The notes under the pieces were generated by a model. The model was not told the DNA's origin. It saw only the letters and a list, made by a program, of their open reading frames with translations, and made no database searches. A program made the translations under genes and the position numbers. DNA of 52,491 nucleotides from Flammeovirga sp. EKP202. Its GTDB lineage: Bacteria > Bacteroidota > Bacteroidia > Cytophagales > Flammeovirgaceae. Location: contig NZ_JACVVP010000054.1 of assembly GCF_014534745.1 (NCBI RefSeq), forward strand, positions 1 to 52,491, given 5' to 3'. Of this stretch, positions 9,844 through 18,635 are shown piece by piece; within the stretch, counting starts at the first letter, position 1, and each line of letters begins with the position of its first letter.

Positions 9844-11220
9844 TTATTCTGAGAAAAAGTCATTAATTCCTTGTTGATGAGGTCTGTGATCAATCAAGTG
9901 CGTATCTGATGGACCATGTTTTATCTTTTTATTCAATAAGTAAATAAAGAGAATAAACAATAGTGTATAGATAAAGGTAAACATGATCAATGAGAACAAT
10001 ACTTGGTCTGCTTGTACGGCTTTAGATAATGCATCTGATGTTCTTAATAAGCCATAAACTACCCAAGGTTGTCTCCCCATTTCTGCTGCAAACCATCCAA
10101 ATTGATTGGCTAATTGAGGTAAAATCACCGCAAAAACAAAAGTCCATAAAAGCCACTTCTGTTTAAATAAAGTTCCTCTGAACCAATAGAAGGTTCCTAA
10201 AACAGACAAACCGATAAGCATCATTCCAATACCCACCATTAAATGATAAAATTGGAATACCGCGTTGATTTGTGTTGGTATTTCATCTTCTGGAAAGGCA
10301 TCTAAACCTTCCACTTTTCCATCAAAGTTAAATTGAGTCAAGAAGGCTAAACCACCAGGTATTTTTACTCCGTAAACCTCTTTACTCTCTTGATCTACCC
10401 AACCAAAGAGATATAAATCAGCAGAATGATCTGTATAATAGTGTCCTTCAAAAGCAGCTAATTTTGCGGGTTGATTTTCAGCTACTCCATCCGCTGACAT
10501 GTGTCCTAAAAACAACTGCACAAAAGAGAAGAAAGTGGCAGCCATTAAACCTAGTTTAATACCTAGTTTTGAAATATCCTGATGTCTTTCTCTCACTAAA
10601 TAGTAAGCATGTACGCTTATAAAAAGAAATGCTCCTGCTAAAAATGCTCCTACCCAAACATGCAATATTCTCTCTACACTAGAAGGGTTAAAAACCATCT
10701 CCCAAAAATCTGTAATTTCTGCTCTAGCTTCCATTCCCTCACCTACAATTTTATAACCTGCAGGTGTTTGCTGCCAGCTATTAGCGACAACAATCCAAAT
10801 GGCAGAGAACATAGAACCGAAGAAAACACCCACAGTAGACATAAAGTGTACTCTAGGGCTTACTTTATTCCATCCAAAGAGCAAAATGCCCAAGAAACTA
10901 CTCTCCAGAGCAAATGCAAAAATCCCTTCAGCGGCTAAAGCTGAGCCAAAAATATCACCAACATACCTGGAATAAGTGGCCCAATTGGTACCAAATTCAA
11001 ATTCCATTACAATACCGGTGGCCACACCAATACCAAATGTAAGTGCAAAGATTTTCACCCAAAAACGAGTTAAAACCTCATACCTTTGGTCTTTTGTTTT
11101 TAAAAATAATCCTTCTGAAATTACCAACATCAATCCGATACCAATACTTAATGGAGGATAGATGTAATGAAATGAAACGGTAAACGCAAACTGAATTCTT
11201 GATAGTATTTCTACATCCAT
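9844..11220 (-). CDS. cydA: Cytochrome bd ubiquinol oxidase subunit I
   Basis: The haem-bearing, quinol-oxidising subunit, 458 residues. Visible ligands are His18 in VSFHYIYPP (high-spin haem), a His in HVWVGAFLAG (about residue 187, haem b558) and Met in FYHLMVGIG (about residue 328, haem b558). Conserved carboxylates lie in GIVMEFEFGTNW and AAEGIFAFALESSFLG, and the quinol-site motif GRQPW is present. The length and the short loop before the LMVGIG helix fit the short Q-loop class. First gene of cydAB; no cydX was seen. Confidence 0.95.
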   Translation of the reverse strand: MDVEILSRIQFAFTVSFHYIYPPLSIGIGLMLVISEGLFLKTKDQRYEVLTRFWVKIFALTFGIGVATGIVMEFEFGTNWATYSRYVGDIFGSALAAEGIFAFALESSFLGILLFGWNKVSPRVHFMSTVGVFFGSMFSAIWIVVANSWQQTPAGYKIVGEGMEARAEITDFWEMVFNPSSVERILHVWVGAFLAGAFLFISVHAYYLVRERHQDISKLGIKLGLMAATFFSFVQLFLGHMSADGVAENQPAKLAAFEGHYYTDHSADLYLFGWVDQESKEVYGVKIPGGLAFLTQFNFDGKVEGLDAFPEDEIPTQINAVFQFYHLMVGIGMMLIGLSVLGTFYWFRGTLFKQKWLLWTFVFAVILPQLANQFGWFAAEMGRQPWVVYGLLRTSDALSKAVQADQVLFSLIMFTFIYTLLFILFIYLLNKKIKHGPSDTHLIDHRPHQQGINDFFSE

Positions 11221-11455
11221 AGTTAGGCTATATCATAGTGTTTTTACTTTACTAACTTAATCAACTTTTGGTTGATAATCTTTGTTTTTTCATAGTAAAG
11301 TCGAAATATAAATTTGTTGCACAAAAATACTCCAAATTAATTGAAGAGTAAGTCAATTTTTGAATGTTCACATACATTTTGAATTCAAAAAACAATGACT
11401 CCACTACGACAGCACTTTATAAAATCCTAAAGTTTGTTATTCGAAAGTTTAGGGC
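11221..11455. other. cydAB upstream region
   Basis: No gene is visible. An inverted repeat ATCAAC-TTTTG-GTTGAT lies at 11260-11276, about 40-56 bases before the cydA start, within a partly symmetric TTAATCAAC...GTTGATAA. It could be an operator. I find no clear TAnnTTTG element for cydA; TATATTTC further upstream on the minus strand is the closest. Confidence 0.3.
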
Positions 11456-11490
11456 ATAAAAAATGCGATTCCATGATCTGAAACCGCATT
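11456..11490 (-). terminator. Terminator of the CBS-domain gene
   Basis: A 9-bp stem with one mismatch (AATGCGATT at 11462-11470 with AACCGCATT at 11482-11490). On the minus strand it is followed by a T-run, about 32 bases after the CBS gene stop. Confidence 0.7.
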
Positions 11491-11521
11491 GTATTACTCA
11501 TTTTGGATATATAATTTTTGC

Positions 11522-11977
11522 TTACCAAGTTGTAGAGCTCAGGTCAACTGCGGCTCTAAGAATATCTCTTCTTGATACTTGACCAATTAATTTTCCATGT
11601 CTTGTAATCGGGTATCTTCTAAAAGAAGAATTTTCGAATAACATGGCTACTTCTACAACATCCTTGTCTGCAGAAATAGAAGATACAGATTTGGTCATGT
11701 AATCTCTTACTTTTCCTTGACTAGCGGGGTAATTGAGATATCTACTTTCAAGAATGACATGTAAACAATCTTTCTCTGATAGCATCCCTACCAAATCACC
11801 GTCTTCATTCACTACTGGTGCTCCTGAAATTTTCTTTTCAACCAAGACTTCCATTGCTTCTTCAATGTTTTGATCAGGAGTGAAAACGATCAGTTGTTTA
11901 GTCATATACTGCTCTACACTAGGGTAAGGTTTTACGTCATGTGGATTTTCAAGTACTCTTTTGGGTGTAAAATTCAT
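11522..11977 (-). CDS. Two-CBS-domain protein
   Basis: A 151-residue protein made almost only of a Bateman module. CBS1 is at about residues 24-78 (VEQYMTKQLIVFTP, ISGAPVVNEDGDLVGMLSEKD). CBS2 is at about 88-148 (VRDYMTKSVSSISAD, FRRYPITRHGKLIGQVSRRDILRA). Such stand-alone proteins sense adenine nucleotides and regulate partners that cannot be told from sequence. It is monocistronic, with its own terminator. Confidence 0.85.
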   Translation of the reverse strand: MNFTPKRVLENPHDVKPYPSVEQYMTKQLIVFTPDQNIEEAMEVLVEKKISGAPVVNEDGDLVGMLSEKDCLHVILESRYLNYPASQGKVRDYMTKSVSSISADKDVVEVAMLFENSSFRRYPITRHGKLIGQVSRRDILRAAVDLSSTTW

Positions 11978-12153
11978 TTTAGTAATTATTTAGTGGTTAT
12001 AGGATGAGCGATTAAAACGATAATAGAAAAAATCTCTACTAATAATCTTATTTAGTCTCATAATATACACATTATCAGTATCAAAAGCTAATTACAACCC
12101 CAAATAATACAGACGTATGAGAATTGTCCAATTGTCGAATAAAAAATTCTGTT

Positions 12154-12897
12154 CTATTCAAACACCTTCAACAATTCACTTCTATAACTCTGTCCCACTG
12201 GTAACTCCACTTCACCTAAACCCAATATATTTCCTTCTAGTGTTTCTATTTCATCTACATTGACGATGTAGGATTTATGTATTCTGATAAATCCTTTGTC
12301 CGACAATACTTCTTCAAGTTTTTTAAGGGAAGCAAGGGCTAAAATTGTTTTTTCTTTGGTGTGGAAAGCGACATATTCTTTCTTCCCCTCCATATAAAGC
12401 AACTTATCAAACCTTACTTTGTACAGCTTATAATCCGCTTTGATGGTTAGGCTATCAGATTTTGTTTCAATATAGGAGGTGTTTTGAGGTTCAGATTGAT
12501 GTGACTCTTCTCTCACGTTCTGTTTTGATTTTATCAATTCAAACTGCTCAATTACTTTGTTAATCGTCTGTAAAAACCTTGGAAGGGTAATCGGTTTTAA
12601 CAGGTAATCAAAAGCATTTAGTTCAAAACCTTTTATGGCGTATTCTGAATAAGCTGTAGTAAAAACAATCATTGGACGTTTGGTTTGCATGGTTTCAACA
12701 AACTCAATTCCAGATAAATTGGGCATTTGAATGTCTAAGAAAAGTAAATCTACATCATTACTTTGCATAAACGTCATGGCCTCAATCGCATTCTTAAACG
12801 TTCCTAACACCTCTAATTGTGGAACTTTTGAAGCATAATCCTTGATTAAACTTCTTGCTAAATGCTCATCGTCAACAATTATTGTTTTAATCTTCAT
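12154..12897 (-). CDS. LytTR-family response regulator
   Basis: The receiver domain (about 1-120) has Asp9/Asp10 in VDDEH, the phosphoacceptor Asp55 in LFLDIQMP, then TTAYSEYA and LLKPI. A LytTR DNA-binding domain (about 145-245) has YMEGKKEYV, GFIRIHKSYIVNVDEI and LPVGQSYRSELLKVF. The start at 12897 (MKIKTIIVDDE) is preferred over an upstream in-frame start at 12954, which would overlap the kinase gene and add residues not found in the family. The kinase gene ends 7 bases upstream, so the two form an operon. Confidence 0.92.
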   Translation of the reverse strand: MKIKTIIVDDEHLARSLIKDYASKVPQLEVLGTFKNAIEAMTFMQSNDVDLLFLDIQMPNLSGIEFVETMQTKRPMIVFTTAYSEYAIKGFELNAFDYLLKPITLPRFLQTINKVIEQFELIKSKQNVREESHQSEPQNTSYIETKSDSLTIKADYKLYKVRFDKLLYMEGKKEYVAFHTKEKTILALASLKKLEEVLSDKGFIRIHKSYIVNVDEIETLEGNILGLGEVELPVGQSYRSELLKVFE

Positions 12898-12904
12898 TTT
12901 ACTT

Positions 12905-13975
12905 TCAGCTATTTTTAATTTCCAACTTGATCTCAAATTCTTGCACACCTTCATTAATATCCAATTGATGCTTCTTTGGATAAATTAGATCTAATCGCTT
13001 CTGAACATTTTTAAGACCAATACCGCCTACAGCTATTCTACTTACTTTATCTGTTACTGAATTACTCACTTTTAAAGTAAGCTGTTCCTCTTGCTGTTTT
13101 AATTCAATTTTCACAAAACCTTCTGGGTTTTCTTCCAACCTACTGTATTTGAACGCATTTTCAATAAATGGCTCCAACAACATAGGGGCTATTTTAAACT
13201 GAGGGTTTTGAATGTCAATGAGAAATGAAATGTTTTGTGGAGATTCTGTTTTCAGTTGTTGAAAATCGATATAATTATGTAAATAAGTGATGTCTTTTTC
13301 TAAGGCTACAATTTCCTCATTACAATCATACAATAAGTAACGCAGCATTTCAGAGAGTTTTGCAATATTATCCGTCGCCTGAGGCATTTGCATGTAAGAC
13401 ATGCTGTAGATGTTATTTAAGGCATTAAACAAGAAATGAGGATTAATCTGAGATCTTAAAAATTTTAATTCAGCCTCAATCTTTCCTTGCACCAACTCCT
13501 TTTTCTTTAATTGCTCTTTTTCGTCATGGCTACTTAACTTTAATACCGTACTGACCAATATTGAAATAAGAATAAATACACTACCAAAACCAAAAGGCCA
13601 AATCCATTCAAAAGTGAGTTGTCCGTTGAGCTTTTCTCTTAATTCAATATGCTCTGCAAAAAACAATTCGGGATCTAATAAATGAAAGGTTTCTCTACTA
13701 AGGAACAATAATATCTTGATCGCTACAATATAGAGCACAATGGCAGCGATAACGTAAAATAAATTACGATTTCTTTTAATTAATAATTGAGGAACCAATA
13801 ATTCGATATTCGTAATCACCACAAATAAAAAGATACCTGTAGTGATACTTGCACGAATGAGTGCGAATTTTGCACCCAACCAAAAATCAGTGCTTAAAAG
13901 AAATATAAATAAAGCAATGGTGATTAAGGGAAGTACTGCTTTACTTGGTATAGATAAGTTAAATCGTTCTTTCAT
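12905..13975 (-). CDS. LytS/YehU-type sensor histidine kinase
   Basis: A 356-residue kinase with about four membrane helices in the first 150 residues and no large periplasmic sensor. A His_kinase domain has the phosphoacceptor motif FLRSQINPHFLFNALNNIYS (His about 179). An HATPase segment has LLEPFIENAFKYS (about 268) and a C-terminal GGIGLKNVQKRL. It pairs with the LytTR regulator just downstream. It is divergent from the RND efflux operon, with 21-bp phased repeats in between. Confidence 0.92.
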   Translation of the reverse strand: MKERFNLSIPSKAVLPLITIALFIFLLSTDFWLGAKFALIRASITTGIFLFVVITNIELLVPQLLIKRNRNLFYVIAAIVLYIVAIKILLFLSRETFHLLDPELFFAEHIELREKLNGQLTFEWIWPFGFGSVFILISILVSTVLKLSSHDEKEQLKKKELVQGKIEAELKFLRSQINPHFLFNALNNIYSMSYMQMPQATDNIAKLSEMLRYLLYDCNEEIVALEKDITYLHNYIDFQQLKTESPQNISFLIDIQNPQFKIAPMLLEPFIENAFKYSRLEENPEGFVKIELKQQEEQLTLKVSNSVTDKVSRIAVGGIGLKNVQKRLDLIYPKKHQLDINEGVQEFEIKLEIKNS

Positions 13976-14023
13976 TTAGATAAATTTTCCTCAAAAGAAT
14001 AGATATAAAAATTAAAAAAATAG

Positions 14024-14081
14024 TTCTATCAACAAAACCTCATTTTTTCTCGATAAACAGTCTGATTTTCTCAACAAACAG
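14024..14081. promoter_or_regulatory. Three phased direct repeats, candidate LytTR operator
   Basis: TCAACAAA at 14029-14036, TCGATAAA at 14050-14057 and TCAACAAA at 14071-14078 are spaced exactly 21 bases apart. Copies 2 and 3 extend to 16 bases with two mismatches (TTTTCTCGATAAACAG at 14045, TTTTCTCAACAAACAG at 14066). On the other strand the outer cores read TTTGTTGA, partly like the GTTnA core of LytTR sites. LytTR proteins bind direct repeats about two helical turns apart. The array lies between the LytTR system and the efflux operon, so autoregulation or control of the pump is an inference. Confidence 0.45.
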
Positions 14082-14211
14082 GGTTATTGATCAAATATCC
14101 TGATTCATAGAAAGGTTCTCTTGGTTGGTTGAATTAATTATGCCACGGCAAGTTGAATGATTTATTTCGAGCTTGAAAATAAATAAAACATTATCAAACT
14201 ATCTAATTTTT

Positions 14212-15339
14212 ATGTCTCGTAAACACCTTATCACTATTGTGGGCATTATCACACTGATCGGTATCGCTAGCTTCAGTACTCATACAATGCTTAAGAATAA
14301 GCCTGTTCCCGCTAAAGGTATTAAAAAGGAAAAAGTATTATCTATCAAAGCAGAAAAGGCTCACTTCGTTAATGTCAATAACAATCAGATTTACCACGGT
14401 AGAGTAAATGCAGCACAAACCTATATTCTTTCTACTGAAGTTTCAGGTAGAATCATGAATACGAATGTTGCATTAAAAGAAGGAAATACATTTAGAAAAG
14501 GACAAAAGTTAGTTCACATATTTAGCAATGACATTGAGGCCACTTTAAAATCTCAAAAAAGTAGCTTTATGAATACGATTGCCTCTATTCTTCCTGATTT
14601 AAAAATTGACTATAAATCAGAATACGAAAAATGGTATGGATTCTTCAAACAAGTCAACATTGCTGAACCTCTTCCTGAACTTCCAGCTATTAACTCAGAA
14701 CAAGAGCGTTTATTCTTAGCTTCAAGAAATTTGATTACAGAATATTACTCCATCAAACAATCAGAAATCAACCTTGCAAAATACAACATCTACGCTCCTT
14801 TTAATGGGACTTTTAAATCGGTTCGTTTAGAAGCGGGATCTATTGCTTCTCCAGGTGCTGAAATTGGAATAATCAGTAGAACAGATGCTTTGGAAGTTAT
14901 CGTTGAGGTGGAGCCAAAAAATGCAAAGTGGATCAAATCTGGCGACCAAGTAAACGTAGTCACTGAATCTGAAGATCATTCGGCTATTACAGGTAAAGTG
15001 ATTCGAAAAGCAAAAATTGTTGATCCTCAATCACAAACAATTAAAATCTACGTTAGAATTAGCCCTAAAAACAACGATCAAATCTACGAAGGACAGTTTG
15101 TCTATGTTGAATTTGAAGGGGATGAATTGAAAGACGTAGTAGAATTACCAAGAGAAGCTATTACTGATGCTAAATATGTTTTTATCGTTAAAGATAATCA
15201 GTTAAAACAAAAAGAAATTGACATCATCAAAACAAATGGTGATAGCTATTACATCCAAGGGGTTTCTTCTGATGACATTATTGTGACGGAGTCCGTTTTC
15301 AATGGAAAAGAAGGAATGAAAGTTAACATCAGAAGCTAA
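14212..15339 (+). CDS. RND efflux periplasmic adaptor (membrane fusion protein)
   Basis: A 375-residue HlyD/AcrA-like adaptor that joins the inner-membrane pump to the TolC channel. An N-terminal membrane anchor (HLITIVGIITLIGIASFS) is followed by the first lipoyl/barrel-sandwich half (LSTEVSGRIMNTNVALKEGNTFRKGQKLVHI), a helical hairpin that is somewhat reduced, the second half (YNIYAPFNGTFKSVRLEAGSIASPGAEIGII) and a beta-barrel (about 240-330). A TTG at 14173 would add 13 residues, but the ATG at 14212 gives a normal anchor. First gene of a three-gene operon; the permease starts 22 bases later. Confidence 0.9.
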   Translation: MSRKHLITIVGIITLIGIASFSTHTMLKNKPVPAKGIKKEKVLSIKAEKAHFVNVNNNQIYHGRVNAAQTYILSTEVSGRIMNTNVALKEGNTFRKGQKLVHIFSNDIEATLKSQKSSFMNTIASILPDLKIDYKSEYEKWYGFFKQVNIAEPLPELPAINSEQERLFLASRNLITEYYSIKQSEINLAKYNIYAPFNGTFKSVRLEAGSIASPGAEIGIISRTDALEVIVEVEPKNAKWIKSGDQVNVVTESEDHSAITGKVIRKAKIVDPQSQTIKIYVRISPKNNDQIYEGQFVYVEFEGDELKDVVELPREAITDAKYVFIVKDNQLKQKEIDIIKTNGDSYYIQGVSSDDIIVTESVFNGKEGMKVNIRS

Positions 15340-15361
15340 TCACCACGCATTATAATCAATT

Positions 15362-18300
15362 ATGAAAAAGCTTATCACAACATTTGTGGAGAAACCTTTC
15401 TATGCACACATGTCTTTACTTCTTATCATTTTGTTAGGAGGTATTGCCACATACAGCATGAGAAAGGCGTCTTTCCCGCTGATTGAATCTCGTATTATCA
15501 CTGTAAGTGTGATGTATCAAGGTGCCTCTCCAAAAGAAATGGACGAGGGTGTCACTACACTAATTGAAAACGAAATCAGAGGTATTCCAGGTATTAAAGA
15601 AACTCGATCGGTCTCTGCTGAAAACGTAGCTACAGTAACCGTCACTACGGAAGCCAAAGCGGATATTGATGAAGTATTGACCGATGTCAAAAATGCAGTT
15701 GATGGGATTTCCAATTTCCCTGCCGGCGCTGAAAAGCCTTCGGTTTCAAAAACAAGAGCAACAACAAGTGCTATGTTCTTAGACCTTAAGGGTGATAACT
15801 TAAGGGATTTGAAAAACTACGCTCAACGTATTGAAGATGATTTTCTTGCTTCTGGTAAAATATCTCAGATCGCCATTTCAGGTTTCCCGAATACAGAAAT
15901 TTCAGTGGAGGTAGATGAAGACCTATTACGTCGTTACAATATTAGCATTGACGATATCAAAACTGCCATTTCTAATAACAACCTTGATATCACTGGTGGT
16001 ACTATCAAGAATGAAAGAGAAGAAATTGCTGTTTTAGCAAGATACCGTTCTTCTGATCCAGAAAAGATCAAAGATATTGTGGTAAGAGCCACGATTGACG
16101 GTCGTGTCATTAAAGTAGGTGACTTAGCTGATGTTCATTATCAATTTGCGGATGTACCGAATGCTGTTTGGATGAATGGTAAAAATGCTATTTCAATTCA
16201 AATCAGTAAACTGCATACAGAAGATTTACAAAACATTTCTGAGTATATCAATGAGTACAAAGAGGAGTTCAATGCCACACACGATGATGCTGAATTGATT
16301 ATTGGTTTCGATTTCCTTTCAGTAGTCAATACACGTTTAGATACATTGGTGGAAAATGGTCTATTAGGTATTATCCTAGTGGTCATCACACTTTCATTGT
16401 TCTTAAGTTTCCGCCTTTCATTATGGGTAGCTTGGGGTATTCCATCTTCATTCTTAGGGATGTTTATTTTTGCCAGTTTAATGGGAGTAACACTTAACAT
16501 GATCTCACTATTTGGTATGATCTTGATTATTGGTATCCTTGTGGATGATGGTATTGTGATTGGTGAAAATATCTTTACGCATTATGAAATGGGTAAATCT
16601 CCAATTAATGCCGCTATTGATGGTACTATGGAGGTAATCCCTGCCGTATTTACATCAGTATCGACAACAATCATCGCCTTTTTCCCATTCCTTTTCCTTG
16701 AATCTGGATTGGAGATGATGGCCGAAATGGCACTGGTGGTGATTCTCTGTTTATTGTTCTCTCTGTTTGAAGGTATGTTCCTTTTACCTTCCCATGTGAG
16801 TTCTCCAAAGGTATTGACACCAAGAAAAGATGAGTCGAAATTTAATAAAGTACGTAAAGCATTAGACAGCGTTATCTTTACTTTCAGAGATAAAATTTAT
16901 GTCCCAATACTTAAGTTTTTATTAGATCACAAGTGGTTTGGTATCTCTATCCCTGTTGCTGCCATTATCATTACGGTTGGATTAATTGGTGGTAGAGTGA
17001 TCGAATTAACCTTCTTCCCTAGCCCTCCTGGCGACTTCTTTAATATTGATTTAGCCCTAAAACCAGGTATTCATCAAGACACTACGAAAACGTATTTAAT
17101 GCGTTATGAAGATGCCGTATGGGAAGCCAACGAAGCATTGAAAGAAGAATACAATACTGACTTTGAATTTTTCGAACACACTTTTGTGAGTTTGGGTAGT
17201 GCATTTAGTGGTTCCGAAAGTGGTACACATACAGGTTCGGTTTTCGTAATTATGGAAGACCTCACCGACTCTCCTATTGATGCATCCACGATTAAAGCAA
17301 AAGTAAATGAGATCATTGGTGAAGAACCTACCGCTCGTAAACTTTCTGTTGGAGCCAATAACATGTGGGGTGCACCAGTATCAATCAGTTTATTAGGATA
17401 TAATTATGATGAATTAGAGGAAGCTTCTGACTTCCTAAAATCCGAATTGAATGAGCACACTTCGCTTTACAATGTAATGGATAACAATCAGATTGGTGGT
17501 CAGGAAATTCGTTTACGTTTAAAACCTAAAGCTTATGCTTTGGGCTTTACAGAGGCTTCGTTGATGTCTCAGGTAAGAAATGGTTTCTTTGGAGCTGAAG
17601 CACAACGTTTACAGGTCAATAAAGATGAGATCAGAATCTATGTAAGATATAAGAAAGAAAACCGTAATACCTTGGGTGATCTTGAAAGAATGCGTATACG
17701 TACCGTTGAAGGTTTGTATCCACTTTCATTATTAGCTGATTTTGATGTTACCCGTGGCCCTGTTGCCATCAATCATTACAACGGTGAAAAAGAAATCAAA
17801 GTTGATGCTTATATGCTTAATGCTCAAGACCCCGTTATTCCAATCATTGAAGATTTAGAAAAAACGGTTCTACCTGAATTGGCGACATTATATCCTTCAG
17901 TTCGATACGAATACCAAGGTCAATTAAAGAGTTCAAAAGAAGATTCACAAGAGTTAGTCAATACTTATGCTATTGCATTCCTTTTGATCATTATGATTTT
18001 GATGTTACACTTCCGTTCATTCACTCAAGCTGCTATTGTTTTGGGTATGATTCCTCTAGGTATTATTGGTGCAATGTGGGGACACGGTATAGAAGGACAA
18101 ACCATCTCAATGTTCAGTATGTTGGGTATGGTAGCACTTTCGGGTACCATTATTAATGATGCGGTAGTTTACCTTTCAAAATTCAATCAGGATTTACTTT
18201 CAGGAATGAAATTCGATGACGCACTGATTAATGCCGGTAAATCTAGATTCAGACCGATCCTATTGACTACACTTACTACGACCATCGGTTTATACCCTAT

Positions 18301-18577
18301 GATTTTGGAAACGTCACCACAATCAAGGTTCCTTGTTCCTGTAGCCATTTCATTGGCCTACGGTATCATGATCGGTACAGTGTTCATCTTAACAATTCTT
18401 CCTGTATTGGTGAAAGTCATCAATGATGCTCGAAGAGGTAAAAAATGGGTGATGACAGGTAAGAAGCCTTCAAGAGAAGAAGTAGAAAATGTCTTTACTG
18501 AGATCGCAGCTACCAAAGCCATGAAGGCAAAAGATGCTCAACAAGCAGAAGACAACAAAATATTAGAAACCTATTAG
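15362..18577 (+). CDS. RND efflux permease (AcrB/HAE-1 type)
   Basis: The proton-driven inner-membrane pump, 1071 residues, close to the family's usual size. It has the twelve-helix RND plan with two large periplasmic loops. The first helix is at about residue 15. The TM4 proton-relay pair is seen in GILVDDGIVIGENIF (about 392-406). The C-terminal helix block (about 860-1040) contains FSMLGMVALSGTIINDAVVYLSKFN and RFRPILLTTLTTTIGL. The substrate cannot be told. The adaptor lies upstream and a TolC-like channel downstream. Confidence 0.94.
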   Translation: MKKLITTFVEKPFYAHMSLLLIILLGGIATYSMRKASFPLIESRIITVSVMYQGASPKEMDEGVTTLIENEIRGIPGIKETRSVSAENVATVTVTTEAKADIDEVLTDVKNAVDGISNFPAGAEKPSVSKTRATTSAMFLDLKGDNLRDLKNYAQRIEDDFLASGKISQIAISGFPNTEISVEVDEDLLRRYNISIDDIKTAISNNNLDITGGTIKNEREEIAVLARYRSSDPEKIKDIVVRATIDGRVIKVGDLADVHYQFADVPNAVWMNGKNAISIQISKLHTEDLQNISEYINEYKEEFNATHDDAELIIGFDFLSVVNTRLDTLVENGLLGIILVVITLSLFLSFRLSLWVAWGIPSSFLGMFIFASLMGVTLNMISLFGMILIIGILVDDGIVIGENIFTHYEMGKSPINAAIDGTMEVIPAVFTSVSTTIIAFFPFLFLESGLEMMAEMALVVILCLLFSLFEGMFLLPSHVSSPKVLTPRKDESKFNKVRKALDSVIFTFRDKIYVPILKFLLDHKWFGISIPVAAIIITVGLIGGRVIELTFFPSPPGDFFNIDLALKPGIHQDTTKTYLMRYEDAVWEANEALKEEYNTDFEFFEHTFVSLGSAFSGSESGTHTGSVFVIMEDLTDSPIDASTIKAKVNEIIGEEPTARKLSVGANNMWGAPVSISLLGYNYDELEEASDFLKSELNEHTSLYNVMDNNQIGGQEIRLRLKPKAYALGFTEASLMSQVRNGFFGAEAQRLQVNKDEIRIYVRYKKENRNTLGDLERMRIRTVEGLYPLSLLADFDVTRGPVAINHYNGEKEIKVDAYMLNAQDPVIPIIEDLEKTVLPELATLYPSVRYEYQGQLKSSKEDSQELVNTYAIAFLLIIMILMLHFRSFTQAAIVLGMIPLGIIGAMWGHGIEGQTISMFSMLGMVALSGTIINDAVVYLSKFNQDLLSGMKFDDALINAGKSRFRPILLTTLTTTIGLYPMILETSPQSRFLVPVAISLAYGIMIGTVFILTILPVLVKVINDARRGKKWVMTGKKPSREEVENVFTEIAATKAMKAKDAQQAEDNKILETY

Positions 18578-18588
18578 ATCAAAAGAGA

Positions 18589-18621
18589 ATCCCTGCTTGA
18601 ACCTCAATTTCAAGCGGGGAT
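18589..18621 (+). other. Intercistronic hairpin between pump and TolC genes
   Basis: A 12-bp stem with one G-T pair (ATCCCTGCTTGA at 18589-18600, TCAAGCGGGGAT at 18610-18621) and a 9-base loop lies 11 bases after the permease stop. The T-run is absent and replaced by TAAAAGAAAATAATA. It could protect or cut the mRNA and so set the TolC-to-pump ratio. Confidence 0.5.
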
Positions 18622-18635
18622 AAAAGAAAATAATA

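Noticed and set aside
11260-11276. FNR/CRP box upstream of cydA
   Set aside because: The half-sites are ATCAA then TTGAT, the reverse of TTGAT-N4-ATCAA, so I keep it only as an unnamed inverted repeat.
12898-12954. Upstream start for the LytTR regulator
   Set aside because: It would overlap the kinase gene and add 19 residues before the conserved receiver start MKIKTIIVDDE.
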